This document shows positions 1 through 6,274 of a stretch of DNA of 12,401 nucleotides, piece after piece. How positions within the stretch are numbered: position 1 is the stretch's first letter; every line of letters begins with the position of its first letter. Under the pieces are notes generated by a model, which saw only the letters and a list, made by a program, of their open reading frames with translations, had not been told where the DNA came from and did not search any database. The translations under genes were made by a program, and so were the position numbers. The stretch is from BB31 sp964582525 (GTDB lineage: Bacteria; Pseudomonadota; Gammaproteobacteria; Beggiatoales; Beggiatoaceae): positions 1 through 12,401 of the forward strand of contig CAZOSP010000101.1 of NCBI GenBank assembly GCA_964582525.1. The letters run 5' to 3'.

Positions 1-32
1 CGCCGTTCCTATTGATCTGGCAAATGCACAAG

Positions 33-1313
33 TTATTTAATTCCCATTCCTAAGGCAAGCGCGAATTGTTGATACAGTCCCCAAGCAAACAAGCCGACCA
101 CCATGCCCCATAACAAGCCGTTCATCAAGGCGATGCCGATTTCTTTCATAAATAAATAGGCTAAATTGCTGTAATTGATTTGTTTTAGTGCTAAACCGCG
201 AATAATCAATGCAACGGTTTGATTACCCGTATTGCCGCCGATGCTGGCGACAATCGGCATCAGCGCGGCGAGCGCGACAAGCTGCCCGATGGTTTCTTCA
301 AATGCGCCGATTACCCGTGAGGCAAAAAACGCGGTGAGCAGATTTAATGCCAGCCAAAACCAGCGATTTTTGCCACTTTTCCATATCGGTGCAAACAGGT
401 CTTCTTCTTCGCTTAAACCCACTTGGCTGAGCAAATCTTTTTGCGAACTCTCATGCACAAATTCCATCAACGCATCGACTTGGATTTGCCCTACCACCTG
501 TTGATGCAAATTGACCACTGGTGCGGAAATTAAATCATAGCGTTCAAACGCCAGGGCAGCTTCGTCGGCACTGTCATCGGTGTAAAAAAACAGCGGTTCA
601 GCACGCATAAAATCGCTGACTTTGGCACTCGGATCGTGCAGCAAGAGGTCTTTCAGAGACAGCACCCCCTTAAGGGTGCCGATGCGATCGACCACGTACA
701 AATGATTGATATTATCGGGCAAGGTTTTATGCGAGCGCAGATAGCGCAGAACCACGTCTAAATTCACATCATGGCGAATTTTTAGGGCTTCAAATTCCAT
801 CAAAGCCCCCACTGATTGGGCGGGAAAGGATAAAGCACTTTGTACGCTGGCGCGATTTTGCGAATCCAGCGCGCTAAATACTTGACTGACTACGTCTTGC
901 GGTAAGTCTGGCAGCAGATCGGCGATTTCGTCAGAATCTAAATGCTGAGTCACGCCGATGATTTCTTGATGTGGCATGTCAGCGATCAGGCTTGTGCGCA
1001 CCGCATCGGACATTTCCAGCAGCACCGCACCCAGTTGCTCCGGGCTGACCAATTCCCATACTTTTTGGCGTTGATCTAAGGGCAGCCCTTCTAATACATA
1101 AGCCAGATCAGCCGGATGCAGGCTGTGTAATTTTTGTTGTAAAGTGGTGCGATGTTGTTTAGCCACCAGCGATTGGACTAATTCTTGACGCGGCGAGTCG
1201 TGGTTGCCTTGCCATCGCACCAAATTGTTCACCAATTCTGCACGTTTGAGCAGGGTTTTGACCTGTTCTAAAGTGCCAGACAGATTGCGGTGGTGGCGGA
1301 TGTGGGCGTGCAT
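33..1313 (-). pseudogene. mgtE: MgtE-type Mg2+ transporter, C-terminally truncated
   Basis: MgtE proteins are homodimeric inner-membrane Mg2+ channels gated by a cytosolic N domain and a CBS pair. The frame can open at a GTG at 1481, but I prefer ATG 1313 (426 aa): the 56 upstream residues are Arg-rich and unlike MgtE, and AAGG lies about 8 nt before this ATG. In this numbering the MgtE_N helical domain is about residues 30-150 (LHPADLAYVLEGLP), the CBS pair about 165-290, and the membrane domain starts near 318, with the family signature MPIVASIGGNTGNQT at about 352-366. Only three membrane helices are encoded. The protein ends ...ALALGMGIK, about where helix 4 should begin, so helices 4 and 5 are missing, including the TM5 aspartate that lines the pore in characterised MgtE. 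The one other open frame in the last 32 bases is not hydrophobic. It is therefore probably non-functional, unless the downstream sequence rescues it. Confidence 0.8.
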
Positions 1314-1481
1314 GGATAGCCTTAACTGGAAGCGGCGCCGAATGGCAGGAGGTGAAGTTGCTGTATATGCCCGATAACGCTGCTCAAAGTCAAGTGCGCA
1401 ATGGCTCAAAATAGCTCTTTTTTTAGCCCGCCAACCCATTGCGGGGTTCGCATTCACGAAAAATGTTTTATACTGCACCAC

Positions 1482-1805
1482 CTCTCAAGGATATTTTTAA
1501 GTGCTTAAAATTCCATCATTTAATGAAACCTAGACAGCAAAAAATGCGTCACTATTCGCGCCCTACGCAAAAATCTGACAAGCTCACGTTACGCGGTTGG
1601 TGCTTTTTGCTGCAAAATATCGCTTAAGGATGGGCTTCAATAATACCCGACACTCGAACCTTCTAGATTTTGAAAACCTAGAGGGTTTACGCCCGCGTAA
1701 CGTGGGTGACAAGTTTAAGGGGGGCGTAGATGACAAACCTGCTTCTGCCCGTCCGCCCGCGCCCGCGTTAGCGCGAGCCAATATTAAACAGGAAAAACCT
1801 TACCC
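1482..1805. other. Non-coding region between mgtE and aroB with inverted repeats
   Basis: No credible gene is visible; the short frames here lack family features and start signals. Three structures stand out. A 16-bp near-palindrome TTTTAAG-TG-CTTAAAA lies at 1495-1510. A 12-bp perfect inverted repeat has arms CACGTTACGCGG (1585-1596) and CCGCGTAACGTG (1693-1704). Between these arms is a compact hairpin at 1657-1687. The stretch from 1740 to 1770 is very C-rich. No aroK, the usual upstream neighbour of aroB in gammaproteobacteria, is present. Confidence 0.6.
1657..1687 (+). repeat. Hairpin in the aroB leader
   Basis: The left arm AACCTTCTAG (1657-1666) and right arm CTAGAGGGTT (1678-1687) form a 10-bp stem with one G-U pair and an 11-nt loop. 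It sits inside the wider 12-bp inverted repeat 1585-1596 / 1693-1704, about 120 nt before the aroB start. No T-run follows, so it is not a canonical terminator. It could be a leader RNA structure or the remnant of a small mobile palindrome. Confidence 0.5.
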
Positions 1806-2885
1806 ATGAAAACCTTACAAGTTGATTTAGGCGACCGCAGTTACCCGATTTTTATTGGACGTGATTTACTCGGCAAGTCCGATTATCTCGCGCCTTATAT
1901 CAAAGCCAAGCAAGTCATGCTGGTGAGCAACACGACTGTCGCGCCTTTGTATTTGCAAAAAACCCTGGCGGGTTTGCAAGAATTTGAGACCGCTTCGGTG
2001 ATTTTGCCGGATGGCGAAACCTATAAAAATCTGGAAGTACTTAAGCAGATTTTCGACGCACTGCTCAAACAGCGGTTTGACCGCCGCGCCACCTTGATCG
2101 CGCTGGGCGGCGGCGTGGTCGGCGACATGACCGGCTTTGCCGCCGCTTGTTATCAGCGCGGTATAGCCTTTATCCAAATTCCTACCACCTTGCTGGCGCA
2201 AGTGGATTCTTCGGTCGGTGGCAAAACAGGTGTCAATCATCCGCTGGGTAAAAATATGATCGGCGCGTTTCATCAGCCACAGTGCGTGATTTGTGATACG
2301 GATACCTTGAATACGCTGGATGATCGACAACTCAGTGCCGGGCTGGCGGAGGTGTTGAAATACGGTTTACTGGGCGATGCTGAGTTTTTAGATTGGATCG
2401 AAGCGAATGCGGATAAGTTAATCGGGCGTGATGCGGAAGCTTTGGCGTATGCAATTGAGCGTTCTTGTCAAAATAAAGCTGATATAGTGGTAAAAGATGA
2501 ACTGGAAGCGGGGATGCGTGCCTTGTTGAATTTAGGGCATACTTTCGGTCATGCGATTGAAACCGGCATGGGCTACGGCGTTTGTCTGCATGGCGAAGCG
2601 GTGGGTATCGGTATGTATCTTGCCGCCGAGTTGTCTCTGCGTCAGGGTTGGCTGACTCCCGCAGCGGTACAGCGCACCGACAAATTACTGCGCAGCCTGC
2701 ATTTGCCAAACCGCATCCCGCCTGGATTGAGCGCGGATCGTCTCTTAGAATTGATGCAGGTGGATAAAAAAGTGCGCAATGGTCAAGTGCGCTTGGTGCT
2801 GCTCAAGGCTTTGGGCGATGCGTTCCTAAGCAGTGATTATTCCGCCACTTTGCTGCGCGGACTGTTGCAGGATAACTGCACTTAA
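1806..2885 (+). CDS. aroB: 3-dehydroquinate synthase
   Basis: AroB catalyses the second step of the shikimate pathway in the cytosol, converting DAHP to 3-dehydroquinate with NAD+ and a divalent metal. The 359-aa product has the full family length. Visible motifs are the NAD-binding GGGVVGDMTG (101-110), DSSVGGKTG (134-142), GLAEVLKYG (179-187), LGHTFGHAIE (243-252) and LHGEAVGIGM (261-270). The expected metal ligands are Glu182, His245 and His262, each offset by two from E. coli Glu184, His247 and His264. ATG 1806 gives the normal N-terminus (MKTLQVDLGDRSYPI). The upstream sequence AGGAAAAACCTTACCC provides a modest ribosome site. The gene stands alone, without aroK before it. The next gene is 124 bp away and functionally unrelated. 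No defect is visible. Confidence 0.97.
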   Translation: MKTLQVDLGDRSYPIFIGRDLLGKSDYLAPYIKAKQVMLVSNTTVAPLYLQKTLAGLQEFETASVILPDGETYKNLEVLKQIFDALLKQRFDRRATLIALGGGVVGDMTGFAAACYQRGIAFIQIPTTLLAQVDSSVGGKTGVNHPLGKNMIGAFHQPQCVICDTDTLNTLDDRQLSAGLAEVLKYGLLGDAEFLDWIEANADKLIGRDAEALAYAIERSCQNKADIVVKDELEAGMRALLNLGHTFGHAIETGMGYGVCLHGEAVGIGMYLAAELSLRQGWLTPAAVQRTDKLLRSLHLPNRIPPGLSADRLLELMQVDKKVRNGQVRLVLLKALGDAFLSSDYSATLLRGLLQDNCT

Positions 2886-3009
2886 ACAGGTCTTGTTGCG
2901 CAAAAGCATTTGACAAGATTGAAGCTTATGCGGAATCAAGGTGCTTAATCCATGTCGCTTAAGAGGCGCGAATAACCCCACAAAACATTAAACTTTATTA
3001 GGAGATACT
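2886..3009 (+). promoter_or_regulatory. Short intergenic region before the lipoprotein gene
   Basis: A perfect -35 hexamer TTGACA is at 2910-2915, but at 17 bp spacing the -10 position reads GAATCA, which is poor, so the promoter is uncertain. A 6-bp stem TCTTGT (2891-2896) / ACAAGA (2913-2918) overlaps it; with no T-run it is a weak terminator at best. A clear ribosome site AGGAGA lies 5 nt before ATG 3010. Confidence 0.35.
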
Positions 3010-3603
3010 ATGCGTTACTTTTTTATCATGGCTTTATGCAGCACCGCACTCGTGTTAGGTGGCTGCGCAAGTAAAGTGCAGTACGGCGATCCCACCGCAG
3101 TGGAAACCGTGGATGAAAAATTCGGTTCCACCGATTTGCAGCAAATTGCAGCCAAAATGGTGGATTCCATGCTGACTTTTCCCACTGTCATGCAAATGAC
3201 CGCAAACCGCCAGCCGGTGCTGTATGTCGAAGGCGTGAAAAACAAAACTCGTGAGCATATTGATTTAGAAGCGGTGACTGACACCATTGTCAACAAATTG
3301 TTGCGCTCGGCAAAATTTCGTTTTGTCGATAAAGCCACGCGGGATTTAGCCCACCAAGAGCTGGGGTTTCAAAACGACAGCGGCATGGTCGATCCCAACA
3401 CGGCTGCGCAAATCGGGCGACATGTTGGAGCGCAATACATGCTGCATGGCAATATCAGCAATATTACCAAGCAGAGCAAAAGCACCAAAGATGTGTATTA
3501 TAAATTCACCTTAAAAATGATTAACTTAGAAACGGGTATTTTAGAATGGCAGGACGAGAAAGAAATCCGTAAAAGCATTAATCGTTCTTGGTTTGGTTTA
3601 TAG
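3010..3603 (+). CDS. lpoB: LpoB-like outer-membrane lipoprotein (penicillin-binding protein activator)
   Basis: LpoB is an outer-membrane lipoprotein that reaches through the periplasm and activates the peptidoglycan synthase PBP1b. The 197-aa product starts with a lipoprotein signal: a short basic start, a hydrophobic stretch 4-16 and lipobox LGGC with acylated Cys19. Ala and Ser at +2 and +3 contain no Asp retention signal, which fits outer-membrane sorting. The remainder follows the LpoB domain pattern: PVLYVEGVKNKT (about 74-85), EHIDLEAVTD, then LLRSAKFRFVDK, and a later strand AQYMLHGNISNI. The C-terminal part KFTLKMINLETGILEWQDEKEIRK is typical of this family. The start is fixed by AGGAGA five bases upstream. 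An intrinsic terminator follows the stop codon. The product belongs to the same envelope theme as the nearby alr gene but is not in an operon with it. Other periplasmic lipoproteins share this fold, so the symbol is probable rather than certain. Confidence 0.82.
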   Translation: MRYFFIMALCSTALVLGGCASKVQYGDPTAVETVDEKFGSTDLQQIAAKMVDSMLTFPTVMQMTANRQPVLYVEGVKNKTREHIDLEAVTDTIVNKLLRSAKFRFVDKATRDLAHQELGFQNDSGMVDPNTAAQIGRHVGAQYMLHGNISNITKQSKSTKDVYYKFTLKMINLETGILEWQDEKEIRKSINRSWFGL

Positions 3604-3647
3604 TCATCGGCTGCCCGTTAAGCATTTGCAAGTCTTCAGTCCCTCGT

Positions 3648-3682
3648 AAACCTCACCGGTTTTTTACACCTGTGAGGTTTTT
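3648..3682 (+). terminator. Intrinsic terminator after lpoB
   Basis: The arms AAACCTCAC (3648-3656) and GTGAGGTTT (3672-3680) form a perfect 9-bp stem with a 15-nt loop, and the right arm runs into TTTTT (3678-3682). It lies 45 bp after the lipoprotein gene's stop codon. The flanking A-run and T-run make it potentially bidirectional. Confidence 0.8.
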
Positions 3683-3723
3683 GCGGGGGTTAACATTTTG
3701 GCTTTTTAGAGAAGGAGAACCTT

Positions 3724-3906
3724 ATGTCAACTCAACATCAATCCATACGCAATACGGTTGCACGGTCGCCTTTGTTGCGTAAAGGCGGGGCGCATCAAAG
3801 GGTGCGCTCAGGTGAACGTCAACGTGACAAATTGCAAACCTCTGATGCTTTGCAGGAATGGCTGGAAGAACGCCAGACTAAGCGTGAAAAACCGCCTGAT
3901 GGGTGA
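3724..3906 (+). CDS. Small basic hypothetical protein (60 aa)
   Basis: I do not recognise this protein. The case for a real gene is a strong ribosome site (GAAGGAGA, about 6 nt before the ATG), its place just after a terminator, and a stop codon 34 bp before the convergent alr gene. The product is hydrophilic and rich in Arg, Gln, Glu and Lys. It has an unstructured-looking first half (VARSPLLRKGGAHQR) and a probable short amphipathic helix near 39-54 (SDALQEWLEERQTKRE). There are no cysteines, no membrane segment and no signal peptide. It could be a small nucleic-acid-associated or regulatory protein, but nothing shows which. The overlapping longer frame running into alr is a shadow. Confidence 0.55.
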   Translation: MSTQHQSIRNTVARSPLLRKGGAHQRVRSGERQRDKLQTSDALQEWLEERQTKREKPPDG

Positions 3907-3940
3907 TAAAGCACGCCTTTGGTGCGCCTTCCGCAGCCTC

Positions 3941-5101
3941 CTAGTGCTGGCTGCTTCCGTTAATATAAACTCGCCCTACGCGCTGGGTGACGTGGCAGAG
4001 TAATTCATAGGCGATGGTGTTTGCCTGTCGCGCCACTTCATCAACAGCAATATGCTCTCCCCACAATTCCACCCGGTCGCCCACTCGCGCTTGCGGTTGT
4101 TGGCGCAAATCAACGGCTAACATATCCATTGACACACGTCCCACCAGCGGCACACGCTGCCCGTTAAGCCACAGCGGTGTACCGCTGGGGGCGTGGCGCG
4201 GATAACCATCGCCGTAACCGATAGCAACAATGCCTACCGGCATATTTTGCGGGCATTGCCAAGTCGCGCCGTAACCTAGTGCATCGCCGGCTTGATAGTG
4301 CTTGATGCTGATCAAAGCCGAGCGCAACTGCATGACTGGTTTTAAGCCTTCTGCTGTGCCTATGCTGTGGGCAAACGGCGACGCGCCGTAGAGCATAATG
4401 CCCGGTCGCCCCCAGTCGGCATGGCTGACTTGCCAGCCTAAAATGCCTGCCGAGTTAGCCAGTGAGCATTGCGCCCGCCAGCCTTGAATGGTTTGATAAA
4501 AACGCTGACATTGTTGCGCTGTTGCGGCATTGTCACGCTCGTCGGCGCAGGCGAGATGTGTCAGCAAGCCTATTTGTGCGACTTTTTCAGGCATGGCTTT
4601 TAAGCGTTGCCAAGCTGTTTGCAATTCGCCCGCGCTAAAACCCAAGCGGTGCATTCCACTGTCAAATTTCAGCCATAGCGAGATCGGGCGCGGCAATCGG
4701 CTGTGTTGCAAAATCTCTAATTGTTGCGGGCTGTGCAGCACGATTTGTAGATGCTGCTGGGCAATCAGCGGCAGTTCGTCGGCGTGAAAAAAACCTTCGA
4801 GCAAAACTATCGGCAGGCGAATATGGGCAGCGCGTAGCGGCAGGGCTTCTTCAATGCAGGCGACTGCCAGCGCGTCCGCGCCGCCTCGCTCAAGGGCTTG
4901 CGCAACCGGCAGGCAGCCATGTCCGTAGGCATTGGCTTTGATCACTGCCATGAGGCGTTGTTGGGGGGCGGCGCAACGTGCTTGCTGCAAATTATGCTGT
5001 AATGCTGCCAGATCAATCAGCGCGTGCGTGGGGCGAAAAGCGGCGGGTGCCGACCTCAGGGAACTTGTCTGAGAAGGTAGAACACTGGTTGCATATTCCA
5101 A
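3941..5101 (-). CDS. alr: Alanine racemase (PLP-dependent)
   Basis: Alr interconverts L- and D-alanine in the cytosol and supplies D-Ala for peptidoglycan. With a TTG start at 5101 the product is 386 aa, about 25 longer than usual. The PLP lysine is Lys55 in AVIKANAYGHG (52-62). The second catalytic base is Tyr277 in ALGYGATW, and the phosphate-binding loop GYGDGYPR is at 295-302. The GRVSMDM segment (321-327) carries the conserved C-terminal-domain signature, and HLACAD and NSAGIL motifs lie between. An in-frame TAA sits just upstream of the TTG, so translation cannot start earlier. No ATG, GTG or TTG codon follows until well inside the conserved domain, so the start is either TTG 5101 (AGG 8 nt before it) or an unusual CTG at residue 15. 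It is transcribed divergently from the 5238 gene. Confidence 0.95.
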   Translation of the reverse strand: MEYATSVLPSQTSSLRSAPAAFRPTHALIDLAALQHNLQQARCAAPQQRLMAVIKANAYGHGCLPVAQALERGGADALAVACIEEALPLRAAHIRLPIVLLEGFFHADELPLIAQQHLQIVLHSPQQLEILQHSRLPRPISLWLKFDSGMHRLGFSAGELQTAWQRLKAMPEKVAQIGLLTHLACADERDNAATAQQCQRFYQTIQGWRAQCSLANSAGILGWQVSHADWGRPGIMLYGASPFAHSIGTAEGLKPVMQLRSALISIKHYQAGDALGYGATWQCPQNMPVGIVAIGYGDGYPRHAPSGTPLWLNGQRVPLVGRVSMDMLAVDLRQQPQARVGDRVELWGEHIAVDEVARQANTIAYELLCHVTQRVGRVYINGSSQH

Positions 5102-5129
5102 TACTTATACCTATAGTGTGGGAGTCTGA

Positions 5130-5151
5130 TTCAATGCTTTTTCAATGCTTT
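5130..5151. repeat. Tandem 11-bp repeat in the alr / 5238 divergent region
   Basis: TTCAATGCTTT occurs twice head to tail (5130-5140 and 5141-5151), one helical turn apart, upstream of alr. The core TTTCAATG recurs in the palindrome at 5191. The phasing suggests a dimeric DNA-binding regulator, but this is inference. Confidence 0.5.
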
Positions 5152-5176
5152 AACAAAGATAATTTGTACTTATAAA
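5150..5176 (+). promoter_or_regulatory. Candidate promoter for the 5238 gene
   Basis: A -35-like TTAACA (5150-5155, five of six consensus bases) and -10-like TATAAA (5171-5176) lie 15 bp apart, shorter than ideal. They overlap the end of the tandem repeat and sit upstream of the palindrome, which would put that palindrome in the early transcript. Confidence 0.3.
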
Positions 5177-5190
5177 AAAAGCACTTAGCC

Positions 5191-5212
5191 GCTTTCAATG
5201 TAAATTGAAAGC
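5191..5212. repeat. Perfect palindrome before the 5238 gene
   Basis: The arms GCTTTCAAT (5191-5199) and ATTGAAAGC (5204-5212) are exact reverse complements around a GTAA loop. The element ends 25 nt before ATG 5238 and 15 nt before its AGGAGG ribosome site. It could be an operator, or an RNA hairpin in the leader. Confidence 0.6.
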
Positions 5213-5237
5213 TTATGTTGTTGCTCAGGAGGATGTT

Positions 5238-6218
5238 ATGTTAATGATGAAAACAGCGTCGCGCTATTTTAGCGGTGTCGCTTGCAGTATTTGGCTTATT
5301 GCTGCTGCGGCGGCTGAAGTTCGCGGCGTTTCCCGCGACCTTGCCTATCCTACCGACACGCCTTCGGCTTATAACATTGCCGAGCAGGTGTATTTTGTCA
5401 ATCATTTCTATGCGCTGGACAATTATTCTATTCAAAAACGCGGCAATCATCAGATTACGGTGATTATTAACCGCGCTGCCGGTAATCCGCCGACCACCAA
5501 CACGGTAGAACGCTATTTGAATAATGATTATGCAGGCGACATTAAAGCTAAGGATTTGATTATTTTTCGCTCCGGCAAAATGCGCGGCACGGGGATGCTG
5601 ATTACGGAGTACCGAGACCTCGACAAAAGCCCCGAATACACTATCTGGTTGCCCACGCTGCGCAAGGTGCAGCACTTCAAAGAACCCAATCATCAAGACC
5701 CTTGGAGCGGTTCGGATTTTACTTTTGGCGACGTTTATTTGCGTAAACCCAGCCACGAAACGCATGAATTATTAGGCACGGAAATTTTTGAAGAGTGCTT
5801 GAATTTTATGCAAGTGCCGCTCAAGCAACGCGATCAATATATGCAGCATTTGCCGGACAAACCCTCTTGCGCACCACGCGGCAAACAGGTTTATCTATTA
5901 AAAAGCACGACCAAATTCCCGCAGTGGTGGTACGACTACCGCGTCAGCTACATTGATACCAAGACTTTTGCGGATTATCGCACGGACTATTTCAAGGACG
6001 ATAAAAAAATTAAATTCATAGACCGCGATTGGAATGAGCTGCCCGGTTACAGCGGTAAAGACCCGCGTGCCATCGCTTGGGGCTATTGGTATGGGCGCAA
6101 TTTAGAGACTCAGCATGAGACTTGGGCAGTGATTCCGCCCGAGGTGGTTTCTTTTAACTCTAAAAGCTTGCAAGAATCCTTGTGGAGCGAAGAAACCTTG
6201 CGCAAAATTCGGCGTTGA
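5238..6218 (+). CDS. Exported LolA-like / outer-membrane lipoprotein-sorting-domain protein
   Basis: The 326-aa product begins with a signal peptide (basic MLMMKTASRY, hydrophobic core about 11-25, likely cleavage after the AAAAA run near residue 26), so it should be periplasmic. The middle resembles the family annotated as outer membrane lipoprotein-sorting protein (PF17131-type, LolA-like beta fold): LIIFRSGKMRGTGML (107-121), SPEYTIWLPTLRKV (131-144), DPWSGSDFTFGDVYLRKP (154-171) and HETHELLG. Such proteins are thought to bind lipid or lipoprotein cargo and often accompany RND-type exporters, none of which is visible here. ATG 5238 is chosen because AGGAGG (5227-5232) precedes it and the signal peptide starts there; an upstream in-frame TTG at 5205 lies inside the palindrome. 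It converges on the 6275 gene, and a strong hairpin separates them. No lipobox is seen. Confidence 0.75.
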   Translation: MLMMKTASRYFSGVACSIWLIAAAAAEVRGVSRDLAYPTDTPSAYNIAEQVYFVNHFYALDNYSIQKRGNHQITVIINRAAGNPPTTNTVERYLNNDYAGDIKAKDLIIFRSGKMRGTGMLITEYRDLDKSPEYTIWLPTLRKVQHFKEPNHQDPWSGSDFTFGDVYLRKPSHETHELLGTEIFEECLNFMQVPLKQRDQYMQHLPDKPSCAPRGKQVYLLKSTTKFPQWWYDYRVSYIDTKTFADYRTDYFKDDKKIKFIDRDWNELPGYSGKDPRAIAWGYWYGRNLETQHETWAVIPPEVVSFNSKSLQESLWSEETLRKIRR

Positions 6219-6232
6219 CGGCTGTTGACTGA

Positions 6233-6269
6233 GCTTGCCGCTCAAGACCGCAAACCTTGAGCCGCAAGC
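6233..6269. terminator. Bidirectional hairpin between convergent genes
   Basis: The left arm GCTTGCCGCTCAAG (6233-6246) and right arm CTTGAGCCGCAAGC (6256-6269) pair at 13 of 14 positions around a 9-nt loop. It fills the gap between the stop codons at 6218 (plus) and 6275 (minus). No T-run follows on either strand, so intrinsic termination is plausible rather than certain. Confidence 0.6.
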
Positions 6270-6274
6270 AAGCA

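Noticed and set aside
1584..1809. Overlapping plus and minus frames before aroB
   Set aside because: Both are low-complexity readings of the C-rich, inverted-repeat leader, without start signals or family features.
2910..2938. TTGACA as an lpoB promoter
   Set aside because: No acceptable -10 hexamer at 16-18 bp spacing.
3907..3940. Terminator between the 60-aa gene and alr
   Set aside because: Only a 4-bp GCAC/GTGC stem and no T-run on either strand.
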